Assembly (NCBI GenBank): GCA_930367215.1
Contig: OV884056.1
Coordinates: 249,453,127-249,517,126 of the forward strand
Source of the DNA: Pollenia angustigena
Lineage: Eukaryota > Arthropoda > Insecta > Diptera > Polleniidae
Length of the DNA stretch: 64,000 bases
Direction: 5' to 3'
Shown piece after piece: positions 10,941 to 22,486 of this stretch. Numbering within the stretch: position 1 is the stretch's first letter; every line of letters starts with the position of its first letter. A program made the position numbers and the translations under genes. The notes below the pieces were generated by a model. The model had not been told where the DNA came from. It was given only the letters and a program-made list of their open reading frames with translations, and made no database searches.

Positions 10941-12050
10941 ATACCCTCCACCACAATTAGTTGTGAAGAGGGTATATTCAGTTTGTCATTCCGTGTGAAA
11001 CTTTTTTACTATTCATCTCAGACCCTATAAAGTATATATATTCTGGGTCCTTGAGTAATTTTAAGTCGATTTAGCCATGTCCGTCTGTCTGTCCGTCTGT
11101 CCGTCTGTCCGTCTGTTGAAAACACGCTCACTTTCGAAAAACTCAAAAGAAATCAGCAAACTTGGTGTCAAATTACTTGTAGTTATCCTAAGCAGTTTGG
11201 GATTGAAATTCAGCAAAATCGGTTCAATAGGATCTGAGCTATGAATCAAAATGTGGAACCACCACCTAAAAAAAATTGATAATTTTGTTACAAAAACTAA
11301 CATAAATGGTGGAAAAATGCACAGAATGATATAAGATTTCGCAACAATTCGTTTTATTCAACTGGAAATCACGCTATGAAATTTCGTGAAGATCCGTAAA
11401 TAATTTACCCTAGGCCCCATATAAGCCCTACTCCCGGGAAACAGTATATTAAGCCTAAAACCCTAACTAACAATGCTATCATTACAAGTTTTGGCAGGTC
11501 ACAGTTACATAGGACTAGAAATTAAACTGTTAAGTTTCGTGAAGATCGGTCCATAATTTACCATAGACCCCATATAAAACCTACTTCCGGAAAACAACTT
11601 AGTACGCCTAAAAACGTAAAAAATAATGCTAGCATAACAAAATTTGGTACATCAAAGTTTTATTGGACAAGAAATAAAATTGTGTTATTTCGTGAAGATC
11701 GGTCCATAACTTACCCTGGGCCCCATATAAACCTTACTCCCGGAAAACAGTTTAGTACGCCTAAATCCGTAAAAAATAATGCTATCATAACAAAATTTTG
11801 TACATCAAGTTTTATAGAACTGGGAAAAAGACTGTGAAATTTCGTGAAGATCGGTCCATAATTTACCCTAGGCCCCATATAAACCCTACTACCGGAAAAC
11901 AGTTTAGTCGCCTAAATCCATAATTAATAACAAATCGTCACAGTTTATGATAATAATAACATCATACAGATATTACTCCTTAAACATTCGAACTGTCGGT
12001 GGAGGGTATCAAAGATTCGGCACAGCCGAATATAGCACTCTAACTTGTTT
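10941..12050 (+). mobile_element. mini-me/HINE-like non-autonomous element, large copy
   Basis: It starts ATACCCTCCACCA and repeats the complementary 'gagggtat' soon after. It then contains AAAGTATATATATTCTGGG, a short core ('gtcgatttagccat') and a (GTCTGTCC)n tract at 11080-11115. It ends with 'ggtggagggtatcaaag', the hairpin TTCGGCACAGCCGAA and 'tatagcactctaacttgttt'. A (TA)n tract, a short core and a (GTCY)n tract are the published hallmarks of mini-me elements in flies, later linked to DINE-1/HINE rolling-circle elements. That link is from memory. A second large copy lies inverted at 23858-24790. Confidence 0.75.
11385..11990 (+). repeat. 153-bp tandem repeat inside the mini-me-like element
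   Basis: Four units each begin CGTGAAGATC at 11385, 11538, 11691 and 11843. They share 'ttaccctaggccccatataa', 'ctactcccgg' and 'caatgctatcat' blocks. The inverted copy at 23.9-24.4 kb has about three related units (ATCTTCACGAAATTT or ATCATCACGAAATTT). Confidence 0.9.
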
Positions 12051-12265
12051 ATTATATATTGCTAAAGGCAAGTATTCCGAACATTTGAAACAACAATTAA
12101 AAGCAGTCGCGACTATTTTGTTAAAATCTCAGTAAAAGATGGCGTAAGAGTCGTGATACATCATTTGCCGATTAATATGTGTTAGTGGGTGAGTGGCCTA
12201 AGACTCTGCACGGCATCAAGTTAAGGGTATAAAACCACCTGTTAGGCACCTGTTACCTTTGCTGT
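12051..12265. other. Short unassigned interval
   Basis: A run 'KYSEHLKQQLKAVATILLKS' can be read at about 12066-12132 on the plus strand but matches nothing I know. No other signal. Confidence 0.35.
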
Positions 12266-12269
12266 TAGC

Positions 12270-12740
12270 TTTATGGATATTACAGTTCACCAGGATGAGC
12301 TAGAGATCGCAGCAAATAATGTGCAGAAATACACTGATGGTTCTAAAACACGATATGATGTCAATTCTCGTATTTAGTCCGAGCAGTTGGACTGGAAAAT
12401 ACCACTTAGGCTGCCAAATTATTGCAGCTTCAATGAGGCCTAGATGATGGACATCTACTAAGCTGCGAGATGCATTCTATATGGGGACATATCTGGCAAG
12501 AGTTTTCACATTTTTACTGACAGTAAAGCGTCATAAGACTCCAGGAGAATGTGCCGGGTGTCTCTGGATCAAGTAGCTAGAAATGCAGTGGCTACCTTTA
12601 AATAGGTTCCAAGACATAGGGGAATATCTGCGCAGAATTTGCATAACGAAGAAAACTATTTTGGTCAGAGAACTATAAGAGACAAACCTCTCTGATACTA
12701 AATTGGTTGGTATTGATTCCTTCATTGAATCCACCGGTTG
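12270..12740 (+). pseudogene. Non-LTR retrotransposon RNase H relic
   Basis: Plus-strand frames read 'NNVQKYTDGSKTRYDVNS', 'EQLDWKIPLRLPNYCSFNEA', 'GKSFHIFTDSKAS' and 'VPRHRGISAQNLHNEE'. YTDGSK, the cysteine/acid 'SVFQAE' position (here SFNEA), xTDSxA and V-P-x-H-R-x-I/G are the ordered landmarks of the RNase H domain of jockey/R1-group retrotransposons. There are stops after about 30 and 60 residues and near the end. It is an old fragment. A mini-me-like 3' tail follows at 12990. Confidence 0.75.
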
Positions 12741-12989
12741 GCTGAAGAATAATTTTAGCAGCCAGGTAAGATAGGATGCCTGTGAGGTAGTAATACATGG
12801 TAACGCAACAGGAACTATTTACAAAACCCATTTCAGCCATGCATAATTGCAGCTACGCAAACCTTGCCGATCGGCTAAGAACGTAACGAATAGTAATAAA
12901 ACTGACATGAAATTCGGCACACAGTAGTTTTATACGAAACTGCGCTGTCAGATTTCATCAATCGTGGTTCATAAAGAGTCCACTTCGAA

Positions 12990-13050
12990 CTCTTGGTGGA
13001 GGGTACTTAAGATTCGGCACATCCGAATATTACTTCTTTACAAGTTGGCT
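12990..13050 (+). repeat. mini-me-like 3' tail fragment
   Basis: 'ggtggagggtacttaag', ATTCGGCACATCCGAAT and 'tacttctttacaagtt' repeat the terminal block of the large copy. One base of the hairpin stem has changed (cacatcc). Confidence 0.8.
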
Positions 13051-13502
13051 TTTTAATTTTCTAATTTAATTGTTACTTATACATTTTGCTTCCTCAACGG
13101 TTTTGTTTGGAAAATAAACCAGATATACAAAAAACCTGCTGCAGAAAGTATTTAAATAAACAGAAGAATTTGTTAGAATTTTTCTAATGTGAATAAAACT
13201 TAACTTCCGTTTGCATTTCCTCTTAAAGTTTTGTTTTTCTTTTGGGGGGTACTTTTACAAAGTGGGACATAACAAAATACTTCCTACGCTCAGAGTTTAG
13301 TATAAAAGTGCTAAGTTAAATAAACAAACTTTAAATGCAACTTTATCCACACACACATAAACGACATATATTCCCAGTTGGCTATGTCGTGCAAGAATCA
13401 TTGAAGAATCGTGCACGACAATGTTAATTCCTGCACGGCACGTAAGGGACAACTTATGCAAATCGTCGATGATATTTTCAAACAAGTGTCGCGTAAATCG
13501 TG
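13051..13502. other. No gene seen
   Basis: A+T-rich. Several isolated 'cgtgcacgac' words near 13390-13510 lead into the minisatellite that follows. Confidence 0.4.
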
Positions 13503-13740
13503 CACGACACAAAGAGAGACAATGTCGCTCAGCCTATCATTGATGACCACATGCACGACATTGTCGTCCATATAGACGTTAATGACCACATGAAAGGCAT
13601 TGTCGCTTGTATTGTCTTTGATGACTATATAGACGACAATGGATTCTACTTTGACGTCAACGACTGCGTAAAGGACAATGTCGATGAAGTTGCAGGAGTA
13701 ACAGCTTACACGACAATGTCGCCTATAAACCTTTTTGAAT
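13503..13740 (+). repeat. 39-bp minisatellite with a 13-residue coding period
   Basis: Units begin GATGACCAC or close variants at 13542, 13581, 13620 and 13659, exactly 39 bp apart. A degenerate unit lies before them. Each carries CATTGTCG or GACAATGTCG-like words. Because 39 is divisible by three, the plus frame starting at 13500 stays open for 80 residues and shows a repeated acidic pattern ('DDHMHDIVVHIDVN', 'DHMKGIVACIVFD', 'DYIDDNGFYFDVN'). I treat the open frame as a consequence of the repeat, not as a gene. Confidence 0.8.
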
Positions 13741-13919
13741 AAATAAAAATATACAGTAGCACATATATGTTTTTAAAATCAAACCTTAGTCTTTGAGTTC
13801 TCAGACTTGACTGACTGATTTTCTTCACTTTGCTTTGGTTGTTTTTTTTTTATTATTATCGTTATTTAGCAGTTATTTTTATTTTTTATTGGGAACAACT
13901 TATTTTTGTTGGTTAAGAA

Positions 13920-14237
13920 GACAGCTTACAAGACAATGTCGCTCATATTGTCGTGCTTAGAAGTTGATAAAGGACACCTTACAAGACAGTGTCGGTCATG
14001 TTGTCGTGCATACACTTTAATACAGGACAGCTTACAAGACACTGTTGCTCATACTGTCGTGTATAGTTGTTGATAGAGGATACCTTACAAGAAAATGTCT
14101 GTCATGTTGTCGTGGATAAGTTTTAACAAAAGACAACTTGAAAGACAATGTCGGTCATGTCGTCGTTTATTAACTTTTTCAAAAGACAGTGCTCTAGACA
14201 ATGTCGAGTATTTTGTCATCCACGATATTTTCCTCAA
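13920..14237 (+). repeat. 53-bp minisatellite, six units
   Basis: Units start GACAGCTTACAAGACAATG or variants at 13920, 13973, 14026, 14079, 14132 and 14185, spaced exactly 53 bp. Each unit contains GACAATGTCG-like and 'tgttgtcgtg' words that are inverse to each other, so each unit can fold. The same words build the 39-bp array 180 bp upstream, and degenerate pieces continue to about 14320. Confidence 0.92.
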
Positions 14238-15255
14238 AATTGTCTTCCAGAAATCCTAAGTGATAGAAGACATGTCGTGCATAAATTGTTGACGAAAATG
14301 TCGTCGACGGCAGTTTAGCCAACAGGGTAGCTGTTCTCCAACCCAAACGAGACATGTGTTGCAACGAGTTGAGAAACAGTTTTTAGCAAAAAAAGTCAAC
14401 AAACCATATAAATTTATATTCATTTTCCAAGAAGGGCAACAAAATTCCTTATATTAATTTTGTATTGTTCTGAAAATTCTTAGGATTCGTTTGCAACGAC
14501 AAGAACATGAACAGCAAATAGAATATTATGCAAATTTTCTTGGGTTAACAGGCTTTAATGTTGTCAAAGTCAATTGTTAAGTGCCGTTGGGATAACTCCT
14601 ACCAAATTGATGTAATCTTTGTATAAAAAGGCCATTTGTACAATAGGAATAAATGTTGTTACTGTTTTTAGTTTTTATTGATGTTGTATAACAACACCAA
14701 TCAGCATCATTTGCATTTATGGTTTCCTTTTTCTTGTTGTTTTCTAAAATTGTTGATGTTTTCCTTTTATTTTGTCCAGAAGTCAAAAAGGTTAAACTTT
14801 ATTTGATTGGTGTTATAGTTTTTCCTTTTGGTCAAAATGTGATCTTTTTCTATCTAATAATTATTTTTTTCTTTTTTAAATTAGAATAAGCTTTGTTTTA
14901 GCTTTAATACAAAAACCCATCTTGAAAAATAATTTTTGTTAGATTTTAATTTTTAGATTTAGGGCCAATTTCACCAAGTTCAGTTAAAACTGAGGCGAAT
15001 TCATGTATAGGGTGGTGGCGATACTATAACAAGTAAAAACACCAAAAACACATCATTGTATTTTATTTGTTGCCTTCGTTGGTCGATATGTCAAAAACAC
15101 AAGTAACTTTTGACATTGCTCTATCTTATTTAGAAAAAAAACGTAGTACAGCTGTGCTTTCAACGCCACCTGAAAAATGTATATCTTGGATAAAACTGGC
15201 ATTGGTGGTTATTGCATTTACCTTCTAGGGAGAGCTGGTCAGGGCAGATTGTAAT
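14238..15255. other. No gene seen
   Basis: A+T-rich. CCAATTTCACCAAGTTCAGT at 14965 matches one arm of the foldback at 25.7 kb and is probably half of a related element. The frame at 14577-14786 on the minus strand has no motif. Confidence 0.45.
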
Positions 15256-15261
15256 ACCTTG

Positions 15262-15440
15262 AGGATACAGATGGTAGAAAGTCACACAGGGTTCCTGGTG
15301 ACTCCAGTGTATTTTTGACGGAGGATATGACGATTCTTAAGGCCGTAGCATAACAAGGGCATACATTGTTGGGGGCTCGAAGGTCATACATGTGGACTCC
15401 TAGTGCGTCTGTGGGCTGTTGAATGAATTCCTAGGTGAAT
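15262..15440 (+). pseudogene. Second RNase H-like relic
   Basis: The plus strand reads 'DGRKSHRVPGDSSVFLTEDMT' and 'ILKAVA', then a stop, then 'LGARRSYMW'. The order DG(S)K, SVFxxE and a helix with 'ILKAVA' fits the first half of the same RNase H family as at 12.3 kb. It is short and decayed. Confidence 0.5.
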
Positions 15441-16565
15441 GATTGTAGAAGAGTTTGATAATTTGCAAAAAATACTAGACAAATCTTATTTTACTTATTT
15501 AGAAGTTTACAACCAACAAGTGGTAACATTTTGTTAAAAAATTTAATATTAAAAGGGGACTTAACACTTCTTCTTCAACATTTTTAGACTTGTACTTTTA
15601 CGTAACATTGCAAAACAACAAATAAAAGATACAAAATAGCATATTTTTTCTGCAAACTGTGTTGAAATGCATCAAAACAGAATTTTCAAGAAATTAAGAT
15701 CTGGCTCCTTTACGACTGAATGTAACGATTTAATTTACAAAAAATGTAATCAGCATTTTATTAAAGTGTAGTTTACATGATCATACAAGTCGTACGTACT
15801 GTGACATCTCTGATCTAGTTATTGATCGAAAACAATAGCCACTTTTCATGACAGGGTTGTATTTTCTTCAAAGTACATACGACTTAACTGCCCCTAAGGT
15901 AAGTTTTGAAAGTAGAAAAAGGTATTGAAAATATATATAATTAAAATAGGGTCCTCAAAACAAAACAAAAATTATATGGGTTTTCTATATAATGTCGCCT
16001 ACAATATGATCATAGTTTTGTATCTTCCAGATACCCACCCCTTTAAAATTGCTTAAATCAACTTTATCTTAACAGGCTCTCAAAAGTTTCTATTAAAAAA
16101 AAATAAAAAAATAAGAACACCAATTCCATTGAAATATTTAAAAAAATTATATTCTATGCCACAAAATCTTGCAGCGAAACGAACTGATAACGTTTTATTG
16201 CAAACATTTTTAGGAACTCAAATATAATAACAAAATACAACAAACCTCTTAAAGTATTTTTTGCACTGCTTATCCTTGATATAAATAACAATAAAATATA
16301 ACATGTAATAATGTCCTAAATCAATAGGTGGATACTACACAACGATTCGAATCTTAATATTTACTTTTAAGCAAGAATAACATAAAACCAATTCTTTTGC
16401 ATTTTACTTTTATGTTGTCTCAAAAAAATCCTAAGAAAAGGAAAATCCCATTAAAACCAAGCAATAACAAAATCACTTAAACACCCTCACAACAGAAAAT
16501 GCGAAACCAAAATACTCATACTCATCTTAATGCTAAAAAAGGATAATAATAAAGTTAGCAGTGCT
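15441..16565. other. A+T-rich stretch with one small inverted repeat
   Basis: AAGTCGTACGTACTGTGA near 15797 is inverted near 15874-15893 (CAAAGTACATACGACTT), enclosing about 60 bp; it may be a small MITE. Otherwise no gene or recognisable repeat. Confidence 0.45.
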
Positions 16566-16740
16566 TTGTATACCCTCCCAACAAGAAGTAGTAAATAAGA
16601 GTTTGTTATTCCAGGTGTTACATCAGACCTCATATGGGCTATAAGTTCTAGGTCCTTGGACAATTCTACGGCAATTTAGCCATTTCTGTCGAAATCACAC
16701 TCACTTTAAAACGACTCAACAGAATAGAACGATTTTATCA
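16566..16740 (+). repeat. mini-me-like 5' fragment
   Basis: 'tataccctccca', 'gtttgttattcc', 'ataagttctaggtccttgg', 'aatttagccatttctgtc' and 'cacactcacttt' follow the order of the first 200 bp of the large copies. The (GTCY)n tract is nearly lost. Confidence 0.65.
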
Positions 16741-17089
16741 AGATGTTTTCAATTCTCCGTTGCAGCATACCCCATTCCGTGGAAAAATAAGAATGTGCCC
16801 AAATGTAAAGAATTTCTATTTAATCTCTGTTTTAATACACCAAAAACTGAAACGAGAAACGTTACTGTGAATTGAGCAGCCTGGTCCACGACTTCGATCG
16901 ACAACTTAAGCGAGCGATAACAAGTAACTCATTATCGGTCTCCAAAGCGGCCTAACGTAATCCAACTATTAATTACCTTATCAACAATTACACACATAAG
17001 ACGCTAGTTTGAAAATTTAAATCGGCAAAACATATAAATAAAAGCCATTAAAATTCAACTCTGTGCCACAAACAGAGCAGAAAAAAAAA

Positions 17090-17885
17090 CAAAGAGTGTA
17101 AGTAAGAGTGCTATATTCGGCAATGCCAAATCTTATTTAACCTCCACCATGGTGCGCAAGCGACAGACAGTTATATAAACACCGTTGCTTTAATATACAT
17201 AATTCAATAATTTTTGCCAAGCCCACTAGTCCAATTCCACCCAAATTTTGTCGAATGATGCGAATTGGTAATCACAATGCTTTTGAAAACTTTAGTTCTT
17301 GCCGTTCTCCAGATATACAGATATATTTAATGACTTTGTAGAAGAAGTGGCACGCCCCTTGTCCAATCTCGCTCAATTTTGTCGGATGTTGTGAGTTGAT
17401 AACTAAGATGCTTCTACTAATTTGGAAACTTTGGCTCTTGCCGTTCTCCACATATATATAAATCTATAAGGTTTTTGTATGAGAAGTGCCATGCTCACTT
17501 GTCCGATCCAGACCACCGTTATCCAGATATACATAAAAATAAAATGAAAAAACAAAAATAACAAAGAATTTTGGTCGTGTTTTTTTGGCTCATATCTCTG
17601 CCATTTTCGGACCTATCAGGCTGAACTTCAATAGCAAGCAATTCCGTACTATATGCGACATAAGTACATAACTACAAAGTCCTCATCACATCTGGGGCCT
17701 TTGGAAAAAATATTTTAACTGGCAGATAGACGGACAGACAGAAGGACAGAACGACATTGTTAAATTAACTTCGCTACTTATAAGGAATAGATATACTTTA
17801 TAGGGTCTAACATCAATATTGTAGAAATTACAAACAGAATGACAAACTTATAAACAGCCTTTAACTATCGGTGAAGGACATACAA
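17090..17885 (-). mobile_element. mini-me-like element, diverged copy
   Basis: The left boundary is the inverted 3' tail ('taagtaagagtgctat', ATTCGGCAATGCCAAAT, 'acctccacca'). The right boundary has the inverted 5' block ('gacggacagacagaaggacag', 'atatactttatagggtct', 'agaatgacaaactt'). The interior has its own tandem repeat of about 135 bp. Its units carry GTCCAAT or GTCCGAT at 17229, 17361 and 17501, with 'cttgccgttctcca' in each. This internal sequence is unlike the 153-bp units of the larger copies. Confidence 0.75.
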
Positions 17886-17889
17886 ATAT

Positions 17890-18345
17890 ATCTGCTTTCG
17901 AAATTCATAGAGCACTTCGTCCATTTTACGAACCTCATTTCTTGTTAAATGGCTACCCCAATAAGCAAAATTGCCATATTTAGGCAATAACAATCCTCAT
18001 ATAACATCCATTAAAATTGACTCTTTGGTGCGGCTTATACGTCCTTTCGAAACGAGCAAAAAGCTGCCGCTACGGTAAATGGGGAGCACTATCGAGCTAG
18101 GCTAAATGAGTTTTTGTTTCCAAATATTAATCAGTCATCAACGATATTTGGTTCCAACAAGACGGCGGAACTGGCCGTACAGTTTCGTTCGTGCGATTTA
18201 ACTCCTCTGGTCTACTTTTAATGGGACTATATTTAGTAATTGGTGTATGCCGACAAACTAGCAAGTCTTGCCGGGGCGGACATATTTTGGAAATCATATT
18301 TCAAAAATAAATTCCATGAAATTATCTTCAAGGTTACAATAAAAG
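17890..18345 (+). pseudogene. DD41D-type mariner relic (copy b)
   Basis: Frames read 'EIHRALRPFYEPHFLLNGYP', 'NKQNCHI', 'WFQQDGGTGRTVSFVRF', 'CRQTSKS' and 'NKFHEIIFK'. As in copy a, the 'RALRPFY' segment is joined directly to the 'E(A/P)HF' segment, so the same internal deletion is shared. Stops are frequent. It abuts the inverted mini-me-like element. Confidence 0.75.
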
Positions 18346-18885
18346 ATCCTCATTCCAATAATATTTTTGTCTTGTATTTTTCCAGTAAAAAATGGAGGTT
18401 ACTGGTAAGGGAGAGACCCACAATACCCCCTTACAAACCTGCTTACAAGAGGCATGATTTTATTATGGCGAATTTCCACTTGGAAGCACTACTTTTTTTT
18501 TGTAATTACTATTTTTGGTAATATTTCAAGAATAATCGTTAACACATTTTAAAATCATTGCAACCTGCTTCCATGTAAGGGAATAACAGAAGCACTTAGA
18601 ATATTGCTCGTGAATTTTTTTTTAAATAATGATTTTAATTATTCACTTACAACCTGCCTACATATAAGGGATAATGCGAAGTTATTCAATCATGAAATTA
18701 TAAATTCACTTAACTGGTATTCGCTTCTCAGCTCCTTCTTAGTATTCTGTAATAACCAGCGCATATATCAGCACTTATGTAGTTTTCGTGCTTCCAGAAA
18801 CTTGAAATTTCTTTCTGGTATCATTTTAAGTTCTACAGTATTAGGAAAAAACATGGCAGATTTTGTATAGACAAGTTTATAATTT
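18346..18885. other. No gene; repeated 'acctgc' phrases
   Basis: 'acctgcttccatgtaaggga' near 18564 and 'acctgcctacatataaggga' near 18652 suggest a decayed direct repeat. The frames at 18240-18521 and 18604-18870 are fragments or chance. Confidence 0.4.
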
Positions 18886-18889
18886 ACTT

Positions 18890-19620
18890 TGGTAGGAATA
18901 TCTAGAAAGAGAACCTGAGCTTAAAGGTTCCTCTTAGGCTGACGTATGGTTTAAGTTCCTAAAGGCGGTTGTCTCTGCTTTAAGGCAAGCGGCTCAATAT
19001 ATATAATCGTATTTCGAGAAATATATGATTACCAGTGGATGCTTAAACGAAATTACGATTAACCGCACAAGTTTGGGATACCTCTAAATGATATTGCGAA
19101 CCATTATAAGGTCGCGCGAATAACCTTGCCAAACAAGGTTGTCTTCTGGATGACAGATTTCTAGATCTCCTTGTTGGCTCACTGCAAGTCACTATTAAAC
19201 AGTGAGTCACATAGACTTGCGCAACTGGGTTGGAATCATAATTCCACCTACTCCATTGCTAAGACTTTGGGGCCTGGCTTTATTGACGGGGTATATATTA
19301 TCTACAGAGAATCAATAGGGAAGAAATCATTACAAGGATAAAAATAATCAGTGATAACCGAGAGTTGGCCCGTAGGGAATCATGCGAAAAGAATGGGTCT
19401 TGAATTTTTTGAACATTGATGAATTTTTCGGGGAGAGGAGGAAGAGAAACCTGTTCTTAATTTTTTGTGTGAATGTCCTGGAGCTCTGCAAATTAAAACC
19501 AGTTTTTATCTGTTTAGATGATTTATCTAGGATAGAGCCAAGGTTGCTTATTATTTTCATACGAAAAAGGAATTGGTTGAAATATGCAGTATCATCAATT
19601 TAGTAGCTGCACTCTAGAAT
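18890..19620 (+). pseudogene. Non-LTR retrotransposon 3' tail relic
   Basis: Frames near 19360-19500 read 'ELARRESCEKNG', 'GLEFFEH', 'FLIFCVNVLELCKLK' and 'KRNWLKYAVSSI'. This order (H/A-x-R-x-G, E-E/T, F-L/x-C-x-C-P/x, and a final helix with W-L) is that of the Cys/His-containing region after RNase H in R1/jockey-group elements. Stops and frameshifts are numerous. Upstream, 'KTLGPGFIDGVYI' fits the linker. A mini-me-like tail follows 115 bp downstream, as after the 12.3-kb relic. Confidence 0.55.
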
Positions 19621-19734
19621 GGAATTGGCTCTGGATATCACAAAGCAATCACTAGGAGACCCAAGTGAGCTGGCTTTTTTTGGATGGCTGCTCTCGCAAA
19701 TCCCATATTAATTTAAATTGCAAAAAATTCTTAA

Positions 19735-19785
19735 GAGTGTCAGATATTCGGCACAGCCGAATACATATTTCATTCTTACTTGTTG
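19735..19785 (+). repeat. mini-me-like 3' tail fragment
   Basis: ATTCGGCACAGCCGAAT followed by 'acatatttcattcttacttgttg'. The hairpin is intact. Confidence 0.8.
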
Positions 19786-20200
19786 TCTTTAATTTTTTTA
19801 TTTTTATTTATTCCTTCAAGTCTTAAGGGCTTTCCAACATTCGTAAACTTAATCATTTTTCTGGGTTAATCTGAGTTATTTAAACAAAACCAAACGATAA
19901 TATTATGATACTTTTATTGTCGTCACACATTTCGTTGTGCTTTTTCCGAAGAAAAAAAAAAATTATAAAAATAAATGGAAACAAAAAACATCTAAATGTT
20001 TTATTTATACACTTCTTTCAATTTTACGATGGATTTAAAGGAGTTGCCTGGAGGAGTGTATTCCTGCAAGAAACATTAGCTTAAAGTTTCATTTAATAAC
20101 TTTTCCTTTGTACAAAAATTAATGAATACAAAATTGATTTTAAATGTAATTTTATTGTGCTTATATTGCATATATAATGGAAAATTAAAATACTGGAAAA

Positions 20201-20311
20201 CACAATGTGGCAATGAAATTACACTGTGGCAATGAAACTACACTGTGGGAAACAAACTACACTGTGGCAATGAAACTACACTGTGGTATTGAAACTACAC
20301 TGTGGCATTGA
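20201..20311 (+). repeat. 19-bp tandem repeat, about six units
   Basis: The unit ACACTGTGGCAATGAAACT repeats with a 19-bp period. Variants are TGTGGGAAACAAACT, TGTGGTATTGAAACT and TGTGGCATTGAAAAT. There are no spacers, so it is a minisatellite, not a CRISPR array. Confidence 0.95.
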
Positions 20312-20790
20312 AAATATACTTTCAAACACTCTAGCGTAATTTTTGGACTTCGTCACACCCTCAAAATTAAAAGTTATCGATAAAAAACTTAATTCTTATG
20401 AGTTCATGAACGAAAATATTTTTTGCTTTCTTCCGTTTTTAAAATTGATTTACGAGCTTGTTTAGCTTTCTTAATATAAATAAACTGCTTAAACTCCTTT
20501 ACACTATTGTACAAGGAAATAAATAAAAGTGCATATTTTTAAACAAAAGTTCAATTTTCCGTCTCTGATTTTCTTCTTTTGCTTCTGTATAAAAAACAAC
20601 TGTGATAAAATGAAAAATTTCATTGTTTAAAAAAAATGGTGAGAGCCGTACGACTGTCGATTTTTTTCGTATTTTTGACATTTCATTACAATTTGTCTTC
20701 ATAGTACAATAAATTTTGAGTTTATTTACAGTTTCTGACTGGGGCGTTTAGAAGACCCGCAAACAGCTTGAGGTTAATGTATGCTCTTCT
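20312..20790. other. No gene seen
   Basis: A+T-rich. The minus-strand frame at 20499-20702 has no recognisable motif. Confidence 0.4.
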
Positions 20791-20799
20791 GTTAAGTCG

Positions 20800-20930
20800 T
20801 TCGGAATTAAGCGTATCTTCAACAGACGGACGGACGGATGGAAACACTTTAATTAGTCGAATAAGAATAACTCAGGGACCCAGAACATTCTTTATGGTGT
20901 TAAAGGTGAATAATTTGGTTTAACTTAACA
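20800..20930 (-). repeat. mini-me-like 5' fragment
   Basis: 'cttcaacagacggacggacggatgg', 'taactcagggacccagaacattctttatgg' is the reverse of the (GTCY)n tract, core and (TA)n region. Its ends are lost. Confidence 0.7.
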
Positions 20931-22486
20931 AGCCTTTTGTTCTATTTGGGCTTACGGTGCGTATAAAACTGATGGTCGGCTTTAACAAAGTATTACCAAA
21001 ATAAATTAATATTCAAAATAAATACAAAAATACAAAAATAAATAAAAAAAATTTGACATTAAAGCATTTATCATAATTTAAAAGTTCAAAAGTTCTCAAT
21101 GTTAACTATTGTATAACTTTTATCAAATAATAATAACCTAATAAGAACTAAATATAACAATAGTCTTCAAACAAATTGTTTCATCAATCATTTATTCAAA
21201 TGATCCCTGGTTTTCCTTTTGAACAAATTTTTTTTATTCGTTTTTATTGCCCACAAAACCATCGCACCACAAATTGTTATTAGGAGGCCACATTGATATT
21301 TTATACTTCATCCTTTTTGATAATTGTGAAAATAAATATTTTATTTTATTAACTGTCAATTTATGAAACAATAACTCTTCGTAATAACTTCCCAGCTCAT
21401 AATTTTGTAAGACGTCGATCATCGCATTAATAAAAATGTAATAGAAAACATACTTTTGCCCTGATTTCTTTTTTTGTACGTGAAAATACAATAACAAGAA
21501 TTTAACAATAAAAAAAAGAATGAGAAATCCTCCCCTGAAACCTACAATTGGTGTAATGGCATTTAGAATTGGAAGTACTTTTCCATACTCACAGGGATTT
21601 GTTTTCGAACAGTGGGTTAAAATGAATATTATAAGAAAAAATGTTAACTTTATTTATTGTTTGCTGGCAATAATCCAAATGTTGAACTTAGTTTTAAAAA
21701 ATTCTTTTTTTTAACTAAGTTAAGTTTTTAACAAACAATCTTTTTCAAGAAAAACTTTTTATATAAATATTTTTTTTTACAAGCCATCTTTTAACCAAAA
21801 TCTTATGGCGTGTTCTTTTCTACAAAAAAATGTGACATTTTATTTAAAAAAATTTAATTTGGTGTCTGTTTCTTAAAAATGTTGCTCCCGAAAAGGGTGA
21901 GTTTTTTAGAATAAAACAAGCCGAAAGAGTTAACTGACATAATTTCCCTTTTAAATTGCCACTCCCGAAATAAGCTTTAAGTAACATAACTTCCTAATAA
22001 ATTTTGGTATTGACATTAAAATTGGCGGCAATAACTTTTAGAATAGTCATGCCAAAATTTTGCACTAGTTGGTCCAAAATTTACCCTAGGGCCCATATAA
22101 AGCCCAACTCCAGTAATAAGCACAAAGACTTGTTTTATGAATCTTAACCTGAAAATAATATATTTTTGCCGGGTCCATTTTTGGCCAATGGATGTGGGCC
22201 CAAAATAAGGTACAATATCTAAAATGTGTTTTAAGCACTGTAGTGTATGGGGCATATATTAGTTTTGTTTAAAATGTTGGTATTTAATGAACTTATAAAA
22301 AAATTACCTTTCCTCGGAAAAATTCGAGTTAAAGACTACGTTAAACTAAGTTTAAACTTAATACACATCTCAATAACTCGGCCTTACTTATTTATTTTGA
22401 GTTATATTAGTTTTGTCACACTCGTAAAACTGCTCTCAGTGAAGAAGCAGCTCGCGCTTCTTGTGATTATTTTTAAGGACAAACAG
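20931..22486. other. No gene; possible mini-me-like internal fragment
   Basis: The minus-strand frame 21234-21497 and plus-strand frame 21520-21714 show no known motif. 'ttaccctagggcccatataaagcccaactcc' at about 22080-22112 matches the 153-bp units of the mini-me-like elements, so part of this stretch is decayed internal sequence of that family. Confidence 0.45.

Noticed and set aside
13500..13742. 80-residue acidic repeat protein
   Set aside because: The open frame follows from a 39-bp tandem repeat; no start context, splice sites or downstream coding supports a gene.
20201..20311. CRISPR-like array
   Set aside because: Units are contiguous 19-bp repeats without unique spacers, and the sequence is eukaryotic.
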